Positions 35,464 through 46,513 of a DNA stretch of 64,000 nt are shown here, one piece after another. Below the pieces are notes generated by a model, which ran no database searches, was not told the origin of the DNA, and saw only the letters and a program-made list of their open reading frames with translations. The translations under genes and the position numbers were made by a program. How positions within the stretch are numbered: position 1 is the stretch's first letter; each line of letters begins with the position of its first letter. This DNA comes from Liquidambar formosana (lineage: Eukaryota; Streptophyta; Magnoliopsida; Saxifragales; Altingiaceae): positions 62,001-126,000 of the forward strand of contig JBBPBK010000067.1 of NCBI GenBank assembly GCA_039720395.1. The letters are read 5' to 3'.

Positions 35464-37273
35464 GGGGAGGTGCAATCAGCATATCCTACATAAAATATAT
35501 ACCCTAGAACACAACAGAAGTGATTTCATGCTTAAACACATCACAGAAGACTCTCATACAAAACCTCACTCAACGAAAAGGATAATTATCCTTAAAAAAG
35601 GATAATATCTCCAAAAGACCTATAAAACCCACTACATGAATGCAAACCTAGCATGATTCAACTATATGCAGTATATATAGAATGACTATGATGAGCAACA
35701 TCTCAAAAAGCTAAGCTAAGCATGCTGTATAAGACCTATGCAATTTCAGGGTTATCGAAACCCTAATCTCACAACTATGCATTAAAACCTATGAAACAAC
35801 TCTAAAACATGCTCAAATTATCATGAATATCATTCATATAGCATATATTGACTAATAGGAACATCCACACATGATAATAATCACAGCAACCTAAACATGT
35901 GAACTATGCATGATTTAAGAGGATAGAACGAATAAGGCTATCTAATCCTTAGTAAACCAGGGATTATCAAGCATATAAAGCCATAAACTATCCTAAAATC
36001 ATTCATATAACATCACATAAACATTGAATTCCATCCATAAGAAGAACAATCTTATGCACCATAGCTATCTTAAAAGAAGAAGAAGAAGGAGAAGCAGAAA
36101 TTCATGTTCAGCATTGAAGAGACATGCTTACCTCTTGTAGACTCTTCCTTGTCTTCAATCCTCTTGTTTCCTTGCTTGCTTGGGGTTGAAGAGCCTCCAC
36201 TTGAAGTCCTTCTAGCTCTCCAAACTCATAGCTCCCTCTTTCTCTAAGTGTAAAGTGCAATTAACCTCCCCCTATGTGCTGAATATCATGTCCTTTATAT
36301 AGAGAACTGACCCCCTAAACCAATGGCTAGGATTAATTCATTAAATAATGATCCTAGGGCTATTAGAGACTCTCTTGGTGCTCAAACAACTCAAACCTAC
36401 ACACTCCTAAGCTCAGACAAGTTGTTTTGGCGGAGGAAACCGTCAAAAGAGGGAAAGAAGAGTCAGAGTTTAACTTAAAGAAGGATTCCTCGGGTGACCA
36501 ACTAGGCCTGGACGGTTAGCCGTCTGGGCTTGGACGGCTGACCATCCAGCCCCGGACGGTTACCCGAGGGTCCTCTATTTCCGGTTTGGTTTTGACTTCT
36601 ACTTGCTTCAGAAGTCCTAAAATCTTCAAATTAAGTCCGATTTTGACGAAATAAAAGCCAAAATGACCGTGTTTCGAAGGGGAACACATTTTTAGGCATT
36701 TTAGGACAAAAATCCTCAACCATGGGTGCATGGTTAGGTTTTACAAAGGTGGTTAACCATGGTGCTTCATCGTCGTTAAATTGGGTTTGTACACAAGGTC
36801 AAACCGAATGCTTTCCCAATCGAAAATTGATCTTTCTAAACATGTTTAGGACATAAATAAAGCCCAATTGAAGTTAAATGAGAGAAAATTGATTGGGTCT
36901 TATGAGTCAATTTGAGCAAACCAAGAAAGGGTCTTTTAGCCAACCCGAACCATTACGAGCCGAATTGATCTTAAACCATTAATTCATGAAATTGAACCTA
37001 TATATAGACTCTATATACTCAATGAACTCGATGGAATGACTCGGGATTCATTCCAAAGTCAAATGGAAAATATACGGCTTAAAAGACGATTATGCCCTTT
37101 AAGTCGCAAAAGTTCTTATTGACCATCGAGATGAACTCCAAATCACTTCAAAATTCATACACATGATATTCAATACCATAGAAACTAAATGCAAAAGACT
37201 AGACTCAAAAAGAACTCAAAATCCTACATGAAATGATATGTCCTAGCTAAGGTGACAAAAATGGGGTGTGACA
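35464..37273 (-). repeat. Element D 3' LTR, part next to the polypurine tract
   Basis: Matches 58019-59830 of the 5' LTR almost base for base over 1.8 kb. On the minus strand it begins TGTCACACCCC at 37273. It contains module copy 3 and a TATA box (CTATATAA on the minus strand, about 36295-36302). The insertion of element A cuts it at 35464. Confidence 0.9.
36489..36568. promoter_or_regulatory. 80-bp four-dyad module, copy 3 (AT-substituted form, D 3' LTR)
   Basis: Dyad 2 is GACGGTTAGCCGTC and dyad 4 is GACGGTTACCCGAG. Total length 80 bp, spacing 22 bp. It lies about 186 bp upstream of the LTR TATA box. Confidence 0.75.
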
Positions 37274-37290
37274 GAAGCCCCTCATTGGTG
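37274..37290 (-). promoter_or_regulatory. Polypurine tract of element D
   Basis: Read on the minus strand, CACCAATGAGGGGCTTC abuts the 3' LTR start TGTCACACC. The purine core is short (GAGGGG). Confidence 0.6.
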
Positions 37291-37322
37291 AACAAGTTTC
37301 ACTTGTGAGCCAATGATCAAAG

Positions 37323-37705
37323 AACAACCCATTTTTGTTTGATGGATTAATCTCATTAAAACCAACAAACTCAAATGGAACCATAAGGATAGACTTCGTC
37401 ATATCCAAGCATGCGACGATTTCATCGAAGCAAAGAATTGAACGCATTTCTATGCATGCCAACTTCGTTGGTGCGCTCATACAAATGCCTGCACTAATTG
37501 CATTAGTGATATAACAACACATTTTTGTTTGATGGATTAATCTCATTAATACCAACAAACTCGAATGGAATCATAAGGATAGACTTCGTCATATCCAAGC
37601 ATGCGACGATTTCATCGAAGCAAAGAATTGAATGCATTTCTATGCATGCCAACTTCGTTGGTGCGCTCATGCAAATGCCTTTACCATGCACTAATTGCAT
37701 TAGTG
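37323..37705. repeat. 190-bp tandem duplication in element D
   Basis: Two copies start at 37323 and 37513, each beginning AACAAC then CATTTTTGTTTGATGG and ending in ATTGCATTAGTGATAT. They are nearly identical. Located between the 3' LTR and the first antisense gene. Confidence 0.85.
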
Positions 37706-37789
37706 ATATCCACATGGTCTTCTCATGATGCAAAGCTAGTTGCACTAGTGCATCATAAGGTACCCTACCAATTTCATTGGCATTCTCAA

Positions 37790-38300
37790 AGCGAGTTATT
37801 TCATAACTCATAAATCATCATTTTATGTGAATTTGAATTGAATGTCCATCAATTCAAAAACAAGTGCATTTCATGCCAGTCTCACTGGGGATAACAAATG
37901 TGGTGAGTTATTTCATAACTCATGACTCATCAAATTATGATTTCATGCCATTTTCAGTGGAAACAACAAAGATATGGAGTTATTGCATAACTCATGTATC
38001 ATTTCATGTGAAATTGTGCCACTTTCTGTGGAAGTAACAAAGATGGGGAGTTATTGCATAACTCATGAATCGTCATTTCATGTGAAATTATCTTTATCAC
38101 ATGATACAACATTGATTTTGAAAGTCAATTGATTGAAAAACAAAGTGCATTTCATGCCCTCTTCACAAAGATAGCAAGTTACTTTGTAACTAGCATAGCT
38201 CATGAATCATCATTTCATGTGAAGTTATCTTTATCACATGATTAGCAAGTCATTTCATGTGAAATTATCTTTATCACATGATATGATATCACTATCATCT
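37790..38300. repeat. Degenerate short repeats in element D
   Basis: Variants of GAGTTATTTCATAACTCATG and CATTTCATGTGAAATTATCT recur five or more times at irregular spacings of roughly 60-110 bp. GTTATTTCATAAC and similar parts are themselves dyads. Confidence 0.6.
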
Positions 38301-38557
38301 CCTAGAGAATTGAATTCCAAGACTTGCAAGTCAATCAATTCGACATCAAGCTCATTTCATGAGAAAGCCATTTATCATGGCTATTACAATTCCTTGTTAT
38401 GCGGGCAAATACAATCACCCAAGATTCAAAAATTTCATTGAAACTTGATAAACTTGAGGGCTATATTCATCCCATAACTCAAAGATTGCACAAGAAGTCA
38501 ATTTGGAGAAGTTTGGAGGTCGCAAACGCGCGAGACGGGGCAAACGGGCAAAGCGGG

Positions 38558-38637
38558 CTAGGGTGACCATCTGCCCTCAGATGGTCAACCGTCCAGGGCA
38601 AGACGGCTGACCGTCTAGGGTGGGACGGTTACCCGAG
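38558..38637. promoter_or_regulatory. 80-bp four-dyad module, copy 4 (upstream of first antisense gene)
   Basis: The most divergent copy, but still 80 bp with the dyads in register: GATGGTCAACCGTC (23-36), GACGGCTGACCGTC (45-58) and GACGGTTACCCGAG (67-80). It lies about 285 bp before the start codon at 38923. Confidence 0.72.
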
Positions 38638-41289
38638 CCCTCTATTGAAAAAAATTCTGGGTTTTTAACCCATGTCTTGCACACTCATCCTCACATTCTC
38701 CCATTCGAAAATTAGAGAGTTTCTCTCTCTAAACTCACATCCTATCTTCTCCAACTCTCATTCTCTCATTCCTATTTCAAAAACATTCAATCCAAACATC
38801 AAATACACATCAAACAACAACAAATCAAGCCCATTTAGCAATCAAAGCAACCAATTCACATCATCTTGTGAAATCAAACCAAATCAAACCCATTTTTCAC
38901 AAACCCAACTCCATCATCAAGAATGTCATCAAGCAAGGACTCAAGCACCAAGTATCCATTTTATGGGGTCAAAAGCACATACAAGGCACCACTCTATGAT
39001 GCTCCACAAGCTAGGGTGTTGCTTAAACCCGACAAGCATCTATCATTCATCCATTCCCAACAAGAAGTAAGTTTACCCAACTTAACACTTTTCTTTTGAA
39101 TCTTTCGATTCTTTCGATGAAATTGCATTCCCTTCTTCTTCTTTTGAATACCCCTTGGGTTGTTGAGTGATATCCCTTGATTTTGCAAGGATTGAACACA
39201 CAAATTCTTTTCATTTGAAAGCTTGAAAAATGGCACCCGCCAAGTGTTCGATAAAATTCCCAAGTGAAATAAAGATGTTCAATCTTTACCAAATCAATGT
39301 ATATCAACAAGTAAACCCTCAAGTGAGTAATATGCTATGATTTAGCAAGGATTGACCATACAAAATTCTTTTGTTTCAAGGCTTGGGAGGTGTCACCCAC
39401 TAAGTGTTCGATAAAATAAGTGATAAAAAAGTGTTCAATCCTTGCCCAATTAAGGCACATGAACAAGTAAACTCATAAACATACATTAGCAATTCATTTC
39501 ATGAATAAAAACAAACTTTTGACATCTTTTAGAAAACAATTTGAAACCAATTGCTAGTGTAAGCTTATTATTTTCATGTTCTTTCAACTAACTCTCAAGG
39601 TGTTTTTAATGGCTATAGCCCAACTTTCAGGACATGCGCACTTGGTCCTCTGTCAAAGGACTCATTGAATGGTGGCGGAACATGGAAAACTTCCAACCCA
39701 TTACCAAGGGCTATGTCGAAAAGGCTGGTTTTGGTCAATTCCTAGACTCTTTGTGGAATGACCAATGTGATAGGCAAGCTTTGCTAGCCTTGTCTGAGCT
39801 ATGGTGGGACACCACCAATACATTCCATTTTGGTTTCGGGGAGATGACACTAACCCCCAAGGACTTCACCATGATTACGGGCTTAAGCATTAAAGGCAAA
39901 AGCTTGGAATTCTATGAGGAGGCTCACATGGATGAGGATTATCTCCTAGCTTACCTTGGGATGGAAGTTGAGGTAATCAAGAAAGCAGTGCGCCGCACTT
40001 GGCTTTTCAACAAGTTTGCTAAGCAAAGGGAGAGCGAGGGTGCAAGCCCCGATTGCATTACAAGGGTATTCCTTCTGTACATGATCTCATGCACATTCTT
40101 TGCCGGGACGGGCGACCTAGCCCCTATGGGTCTTCTTGCAAGCATGGAGGATGTTGACAAGATTAGGAAATTCAACTGGGGAGGGGCTGCTCTAGCCACC
40201 ATGTATCGCACAATGTGTGACATGTCACGTGGTGTGACCAAGGACTTCGGTGGGATGCCCTTTGTTTGGGAGGTAATGCTACTTCCCTTTCATTTCTTTT
40301 TTGTCTTATATTATCTTTTCTTTTTGACTCTTTTCTCAACTTTTGACAGGTTTGGTGCTATGAGTACCTCAACCTATGTCACCCATCCCTTGCTGAGGAA
40401 ACCATTGAATGGCCTACCCTCAAGAATTACTCTCCTAGTTATGTGTCCATCCGGGCGGCGAATCGTCATGATTACGCCTTTGCTAGAGCTCACCTAGTAA
40501 GCCTCACTGCTGATATGGTGAAATTCTTTCCCCATTCTTTTCCTTTTCCTTTTACTCCCAATTTCTCATTTTGGATTTTTGAACAGATTGAATGGAATCC
40601 ATGGAAGATATGGGTACCAATGCTACCCAAGCGATGCATTCCTAGCTTGATGCTAACGGGCAAGAGGGTGCTCTTGGAAGGCCCCGTGGGTAGGTACTAG
40701 TACCTAGGGGAGCGTGTCTTACGACAAGTCATGGGTGATGTGAATGCCGCCATGGCACCAATGCCTCCACCACTTAATATGAGGCATGCTAACTTGATGG
40801 AGGGGGAGGAGTTGTGGGATGCCTTGAGAGGCTGGGATGCGGAGGAGTTCACTTCTCCTGACATTGCATATGACACTTTCTGTCTCCAATATCTGATGAG
40901 GCCCAGGGTGACAGGCCTTCCTCCTCAGGGGGTAAGTCTTTAACATTCTCCTAGCCTTTTCTTTTGATAGAGACTCTATTTAATAGGTGAACACTTGCAG
41001 GGTCGACGAGCACGAGGGCATAGCTCGACAGTGGGCTCAGGCGTGGTTCTTGGCTCTGAGGAAGATGAGATGGAGGGGGATAGGTCACTACCCTTGCCTC
41101 AGCCGAATTGGTTCATTGATTTGTGCAGTGGGTCATACTTTGTCAAGACCACCATCACTCATCCTGCATTTGATGAATCCCCCAGGATCGACCCAAATCG
41201 AGAACAGGTGAGTTCTCTTTATGGGTATTTCTTTCTTTCTTTGAACATTACCTTCAATTTTACCCTTATTGATTATCCTAGGTGCCTGC

Positions 41290-44104
41290 TGTCACACCCC
41301 ATTTTTGCACCACCTTACTAGGGCTCATCATTTCATGCATGTTTTTGTTTTGTTTTGTTTTTGAGTCTAGTCACTTGCATTAGTTTTCTAGAGTCACAAG
41401 GACAATGGATATGAATTTTGGTTCAAATTGGAGTTGATCTTGAGGGATAATAAGAGCTTTTGTGACTTGAGGGGCATAATCGTCTTTTAAGTCCCAAACT
41501 TTTCATTTGACCTTGGAATGATCTCCAAATTGTCAATTGGAGTTCATATGGATGCATAAGAGGTATTTTTAGTGTCAATTTGGTAAGTCAATGGCTCGGG
41601 ATTAAAATGGCTCGATGTAGTTCAAGTTGGTTAATTGACCCTTCCTTGGGTTAGCTCTAATTGACTCACAATTACCAACCAAATCTTTTCAAATTGACTT
41701 TCATTAGTCATCATTTTACCCTCAAAAGTGTTTCATGAAGTTCAATTTTGATATGGCCTGATGATGAGTTTAGTGTGGTTATTTACGGATTATCCTTGAA
41801 GAATTAGTGCGAATCACAGCATGAGATTTTTGGTTAAAATGAAAAGAAAATTATTTTATTAAATTAGCCATTTTTATCATGACACTAACACGTGTACGTA
41901 TGTGATGAGTGTGTGTACGCACATACGATACATGTGCATGCGTGTTAGCGGTCAGTCTCCTAATTTTTATAAAAGACAATTTCCTTTTCCTATTCAGATT
42001 AGAAGTCTTTTATCATTATAAAATACCTTTTGATTATTCTCCAAAGAAACCTAGTCCAGGAAGGAAAGGGAAACTCCAGATTTCAGCTATAAATACTCTC
42101 TTAATGTCTTTAAACAAAGGAAGAGAAGAGGGTTTGGAGGGAGTGAAATTCGTCATAATTCAGCAGCAGATTTTCTAAAAACCAGCAGTCGTATTTTAAT
42201 CATAACGTTTTCATCCGAAGTCAGAATTTGATGAAATTGGTCTTTTTAGAAAGATAATTCAATTCTCTACAACTTTGTATTTCACAAGCTTTGTCCAAAT
42301 CCAACGTTTTCATACCCAAAAACGCGATTGAAGTTGCTGCTGCTGCAAAGTGACGAAAATCACTTTTCTTTTCTCTTGTTCTCTTTTTGTTTTCTATTTC
42401 TTTTCAAAGTTGAGTGAGTTTTGATCTCTTCGCTGTGATACCACTTTGACAAAGAGGAGGATTCGTGTTGGTTTGATTCACTCTAAAGACCTGAGGAGCC
42501 ACGAACAATTACAAACACAAGGGGAGCCACTTTATGCATTAATACTTAAGTGTTTGAGAGAGAATAAGGTATTCTCCTTCTCTATTCAAGCTTAAACTAG
42601 GTTTTCATATGGGTTAGGCTTATTGCATGTTAAAAGTAGCCTTTTTTATCATGTATTAACACTCTAGCTAGTTAATATACATGGAATATCTATTTTTTAT
42701 CTACTGTTTAGCATGCTTTAGGGCTGTCCTTTAGGTTTTTAATGCATAGTTATGATTCTTGTGCTCCTGTTTGTCCTTGTGCTAGGATTAGTGTCATTGC
42801 ATGTTAGAGTTAGGATTTTCATCATGTTATATTGCTTTAGTTAGTTAATATGCATGATATAATTTCTGTTTAGTTTGGTTTTAGCATGATTAAAGTATGT
42901 CTTGTGAGTTTTTAAGCATATTTGTGAGTCTAGGGTTTTAGAGTCATTGTTTCGTGTTTGTTTTCATATAGCATGATAAAGTAGACTTTTTTATTGGTTT
43001 TTCTTCGTGTTTGCTGTATATGTTTTTCATATGGAGTAAATATGATGTTTTTGCATGCATGTTAGTATGTTTTAGGGTTTTTTATGCATGATATGGTTCT
43101 AGGAATATGTTAGGACTTATTATTGTTCGCTGTTTTGCTGTTAGCATGCTTAGTGGATGATTTTTAGGCCATGATACTATTCTGTCCAGATTTGCATATC
43201 ATTGTTTTTGCATGGTTTTGAGCACTTGTAAGGGTGCAAATAGGTGTGGTATTTGTCCTATGGCAAATAGGGCTGCTTATGTCTGAAATAGCTAATGTTT
43301 GGAGTAATTGCGCTCAGGTAAGTGGGTGTGAAGGTGCCCCAATTCACCTTTCTTCTTAACTCATTCTCTTCTCCCTATCTAGGGTTAATTTTTAATACAA
43401 GTCTATGGTTTAATCAAAGGTTTCCTTCGTAAATAAAATTCTGGTTTTTATTAAAGTTTCCATTTTGTGGATTTCTTTCCTAAAATCAAACTTTCTATCA
43501 TATTCAACTCTTTTGATCAAATAAGGAAACCTAGGGTTTTAACCATAGGTTTATATTAGGTCTTAACCCTAATTCTAATCGAACTACGTGGACTTTGATC
43601 CATGTATTTCGTTGCATGGTACGTAGGCGCTCTTCGTGAGGCTCAAGTCCGTTCTAGGATCCAAGCATCCTAGGTTTATTTATGTTTTCTTTTCTTCTTT
43701 TTATTTTCTGTTTTTATTTGCTTATTATGCATGGATGGATGAATGAAATATATGACATGCATGCAATTCTTGTGATGATATACTTGCTGATTTTTGTATG
43801 GAAAGACTTTAATTTAGCCCAAATGAACTGAGAGACCGAAAGGGTGACATGGGTGCCTATAGGCTTTGCCTAGAACCTTCCCATGTCATAACTTAGCCTC
43901 CGAATCCCCGATTTCTTTGGTTTTCAAAAGATTGGTTTTTGCCTTTCCTTTTTTATGGAGTCATTCAAATTGTTTTCCTAAAACAAACTATTTTTAGGGT
44001 TTTCCTTGTTTCCTTTAAAAAATAAGGTGGCGACTCCTTTCCTTTTTCTTTTTCAAACCCACTTTCTTTTCAATCCCTCGTGGGCCCAATTTCCGGGGTT
44101 CACA
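41290..44104 (+). mobile_element. Solo LTR, A-type with a replaced promoter segment
   Basis: Starts TGTCACACCCC and ends GGTTCACA, flanked by the 5-bp duplication CCTGC (41285-41289 and 44105-44109). No internal region, so it is a solo LTR of 2815 bp. Both ends match element A's LTR (41290 to about 41757 and about 42510 to 44104). The middle, about 41758-42510, does not. It carries a different promoter with 21-bp dyads at 41888-41950 and a TATA box CTATAAATACTC near 42088. A U5 hairpin lies at 43846-43887. Confidence 0.92.
41888..41950. promoter_or_regulatory. Phased 21-bp dyad trio in the chimeric solo LTR
   Basis: Three consecutive 21-bp units starting at 41888, 41909 and 41930, with cores ACACGTGTACGTATGTG, GTGTGTGTACGCACAT and ACATGTGCATGCGTGT. 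It ends about 136 bp before the TATA box, close to the 125 bp seen in element B. Confidence 0.68.
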
Positions 44105-44677
44105 CCTGCGGCATATGCCCAAGAGTTTATCGACCTTAGTGAGGGCTTGAGACATGACCTTGTGAGGATGAGCTTAGCCAAATCCATGGCGGAAGCTCGT
44201 TTGGATGTCATGGTAAGTGTTCAACCCATTTTAAAGTTCCCATTTGTGGTTTTCAACCAACCCTATTCTCATACTTGACTTCTTTGCAATGGATTTTGTA
44301 TATGTAGCCACCACCAGCAATGCGCCCTCCTAGAGCACCTCGTGGGGGTCGTGACGGAGATGGGCCGAGCCGCAAAAGAAGCTCTGGGAACCGCTGAGTT
44401 CATTTACTTTCTTGTTGGGCTTGTAGAAACAATGAGACAATGGCTGTCTTTTTCATTTCATGTTTGTGTTTTGTAATTGCCACCTAAAACCCACTCTCTT
44501 GTCCCTTGCTATGGATACTTGTTGTGCTTGTTTGAATCTATCATGATGATGTTATGGTGCCTTTCTCATGAAAATTTGAGTCAATGTGAGTTCATAGGAG
44601 TGAAAATGGCCTAAAAAGGCCACCCGAACGCCAAAATAAGCAAAATCGGGCGAAACAAGGCAAAACAAGGCGGGGGC

Positions 44678-44757
44678 CTCGGGTGACCATCTGGCCCCGG
44701 ACGGTAAGCCGTCTGGGCCTAGACGGCTGACCGTCCAGCCCCGGACGGTTACCCGAG
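44678..44757. promoter_or_regulatory. 80-bp four-dyad module, copy 5 (upstream of second antisense gene)
   Basis: CTCGGGTGACCATC, GACGGTAAGCCGTC, GACGGCTGACCGTC and GACGGTTACCCGAG in the same 22-bp register. It ends 85 bp before the TATA box at 44843, the same distance as in copy 1 of element A. Confidence 0.76.
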
Positions 44758-44842
44758 GTCAACGCGCTTTTTCGCGATTTTTCAGGAATTTTGCGATTTT
44801 GACGGTTCTACTCCCTTTAGGACTCGAATTTGTGACCCTTTC

Positions 44843-44852
44843 CCTATAAAAA
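44843..44852 (+). promoter_or_regulatory. TATA box of the second antisense gene of element D
   Basis: CCTATAAAAA, about 48 bp before the ATG at 44900; same position as in element A. Confidence 0.65.
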
Positions 44853-44899
44853 CACATGAGGGGAGCCTTCTAACTCACCTATTTTCATTGACAATAATT

Positions 44900-46186
44900 A
44901 TGGAAGCCTTGGATGGGTTCTTAAGAGTGTTTTTGGCAATCATGCCTGCCAAAGACAAAACTGAGTTTAGGCGCTTCGGCTTGGAACCATTGCTCTCCAT
45001 AAGGCACATGACGCTCGAGACGGCTCTTCTCACCACGGCTACATACTTCTGGGATCCTCAACTCCATGTCTTTCGATTTAATTATGAAGAATTATGCCCA
45101 ACCATGGAGGAATTCTGTGCTTTATTCGGAGTTTCACCCGCAGGGCCATTCATTCTTCCTACCCCTCGCTCTGATTACCTTGCTTCCTTCTTGGATTTTC
45201 TTGGCATTCCTCAAAGGGACGCAACGATCTTTGTCAAGGACCATATGGTGGACTTAATGAAGTTAGCAACCTCATTCTTGGCTCATGATAGCGAAGGTAT
45301 TCTGACTTTTACCCCTCAAATTCAGCGTGCACTCGCTTTCTGTTTAATTGGTCGCTTTCTCATCTCCACCGGCACTCTTCAAGCCCCTATTCAAATATGT
45401 GAGCTGGTTGCCCCTCTTCTTAAGCAACATAACATCATTCCCTTGGTATTAGCTGAAACCTTGAATGGTTTAGATAAAGTTCATGGCAACCCCAAAGCGC
45501 CTTTAGAAGGTAGCCCCTTTTTACTACAAATGTGGCTACTCGAGCGCTTGAACTTTCTATCTCCCACCACTATCAATCCATACAAGCCCCAGCACTTCTG
45601 TCTGCGCCGAGTTGAGCTCCCTGGGCCATTCTCTTTAAGAGATTGGTTGAGTTATTTCCAAACGCTGTCATGGCGGAACATCAAATGGTACGTCTTCACA
45701 TGGGGGTGTAAAGAACTAGTACTTTTTCGAACCTTGGGGTGTGCTTTTGTCAAACTCATAGGGCTGAGATCAACTTCCTTCTATTGGACTTCGAGAATTC
45801 TTCGCCAGATGAGCGCCATGCAAACCATACCGTTCTCAACAGGACCTTGTTGCTCTGTGGAACCTGTGGGTCCTACTATAGTCAAGTGGGCGAAGACTCG
45901 CTGGCCTACAGACCTGAAATTGACTCGGATTGCGAACATTGAAGGACCTTTCGAGATGAATAAAGAATACAAGCAATGGTTGAAGGATGATTTGGGCGAA
46001 AGGGAAACTTCTCACCGAGAAAGAATTTATGACCTTATCAAGGACACAAGACTTGGACTTTGCAGAGAAGACATTCTTGAGGCAGTAGAGGCATCCCACG
46101 ACCATGACTTACGAAAGAAAAGAAGACTTGATAGAGAGAGACAGAAGACAAACAAACTGACTCTGAAGAAACTCAAGAGGACTTAA
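44900..46186 (+). CDS. Second antisense gene of element D (DUF7745/PMD-like), intact
   Basis: One uninterrupted frame of 428 codons. The ATG at 44900 matches the start of the other copy (MEALD). It shares FNYEELCPTMEEFCALFGV, KDHMVDLMKLATSFLA, FCLIGRFLISTGT, LLQMWLLERLNFLSP and LSWRNIKWYVF with element A's copy. The N-terminal region looks like DUF7745, a domain related to PMD; the family name is tentative. The C-terminal end is rich in lysine and arginine (LRKKRRLDRERQKTNK), suggesting a nuclear or nucleic-acid-binding protein. A promoter with TATA box and the 80-bp module lies upstream. It is the only fully open gene in element D, whose pol is clearly dead. No catalytic motif is recognised. 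Confidence 0.8.
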   Translation: MEALDGFLRVFLAIMPAKDKTEFRRFGLEPLLSIRHMTLETALLTTATYFWDPQLHVFRFNYEELCPTMEEFCALFGVSPAGPFILPTPRSDYLASFLDFLGIPQRDATIFVKDHMVDLMKLATSFLAHDSEGILTFTPQIQRALAFCLIGRFLISTGTLQAPIQICELVAPLLKQHNIIPLVLAETLNGLDKVHGNPKAPLEGSPFLLQMWLLERLNFLSPTTINPYKPQHFCLRRVELPGPFSLRDWLSYFQTLSWRNIKWYVFTWGCKELVLFRTLGCAFVKLIGLRSTSFYWTSRILRQMSAMQTIPFSTGPCCSVEPVGPTIVKWAKTRWPTDLKLTRIANIEGPFEMNKEYKQWLKDDLGERETSHRERIYDLIKDTRLGLCREDILEAVEASHDHDLRKKRRLDRERQKTNKLTLKKLKRT

Positions 46187-46513
46187 AGACTCAAGGAATA
46201 GAATATCTATGGCATGTCGATAGTTCTTTTACTTAACACCAATAAATTGTTATGTCAAACAATTAGTTTCAAATGAATTGCCAATAATAATCTACTTTTG
46301 AGATTTTTTTGTGATTGTGCTGTTTGGACCGCACCCAATATAACTTTATGGGCTGCCTACGTATCCCCGTTTTCTTTTTCTTTTCTCTTTTTTCTTTTTT
46401 TTTTTTCTTTTTTTTTCTTTTTTCTTTTTTTCTTTTGGGAAATCAGGTCCTCGTAGTTCAAATGCCTTAACTTTTGCCTAGGCCGCCCTTACAGGTTTTC
46501 AACCTAGCAGGCC
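46187..46513. other. Convergent spacer between antisense gene and pol of element D
   Basis: It contains a T-rich tract (46372-46436), the TACGTAGGC-type block near 46356 and the GGCGGCCTAGGCAAAAG block (minus strand, about 46466-46488), as in element A. Confidence 0.6.

Larger units (their letters stand above)
38923..44397 (+). pseudogene. Antisense PMD gene of element D, seven exons, split by a solo LTR
   Basis: Exons: 38923-39066, 39631-40272, 40350-40517, 40587-40931, 41001-41207, 41282-41289 joined to 44110-44212, and 44308-44397. Exon 6 is interrupted by the solo LTR (41290-44104) plus its CCTGC duplication. Exon 2 has a full plant mobile domain signature: LIEWWRNMENFQPITKGYVE, LSELWWDTTNTFHFGFGEMT, NWGGAALATMYRTMCDMSRG. 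A TAG at 40698-40700 interrupts exon 4 at the same codon as in element A's copy, yet the frame beyond it stays conserved. The start ATG is chosen because the frame opens there and splices in frame to exon 2. The last exon is arginine-rich (RGGRDGDGPSRKRSSGNR). Domain known from MAIN-like host proteins and transposons. Function in the element unknown. Confidence 0.82.

Noticed and set aside
37247..37811. Two similar minus-strand small proteins
   Set aside because: They mirror the 190-bp tandem duplication and show no domain.
38672..39070. Separate 132-codon gene upstream of the PMD gene
   Set aside because: It overlaps the better-supported first exon (38923-39066) in another frame and has a low-complexity Ser/Asn/His composition.
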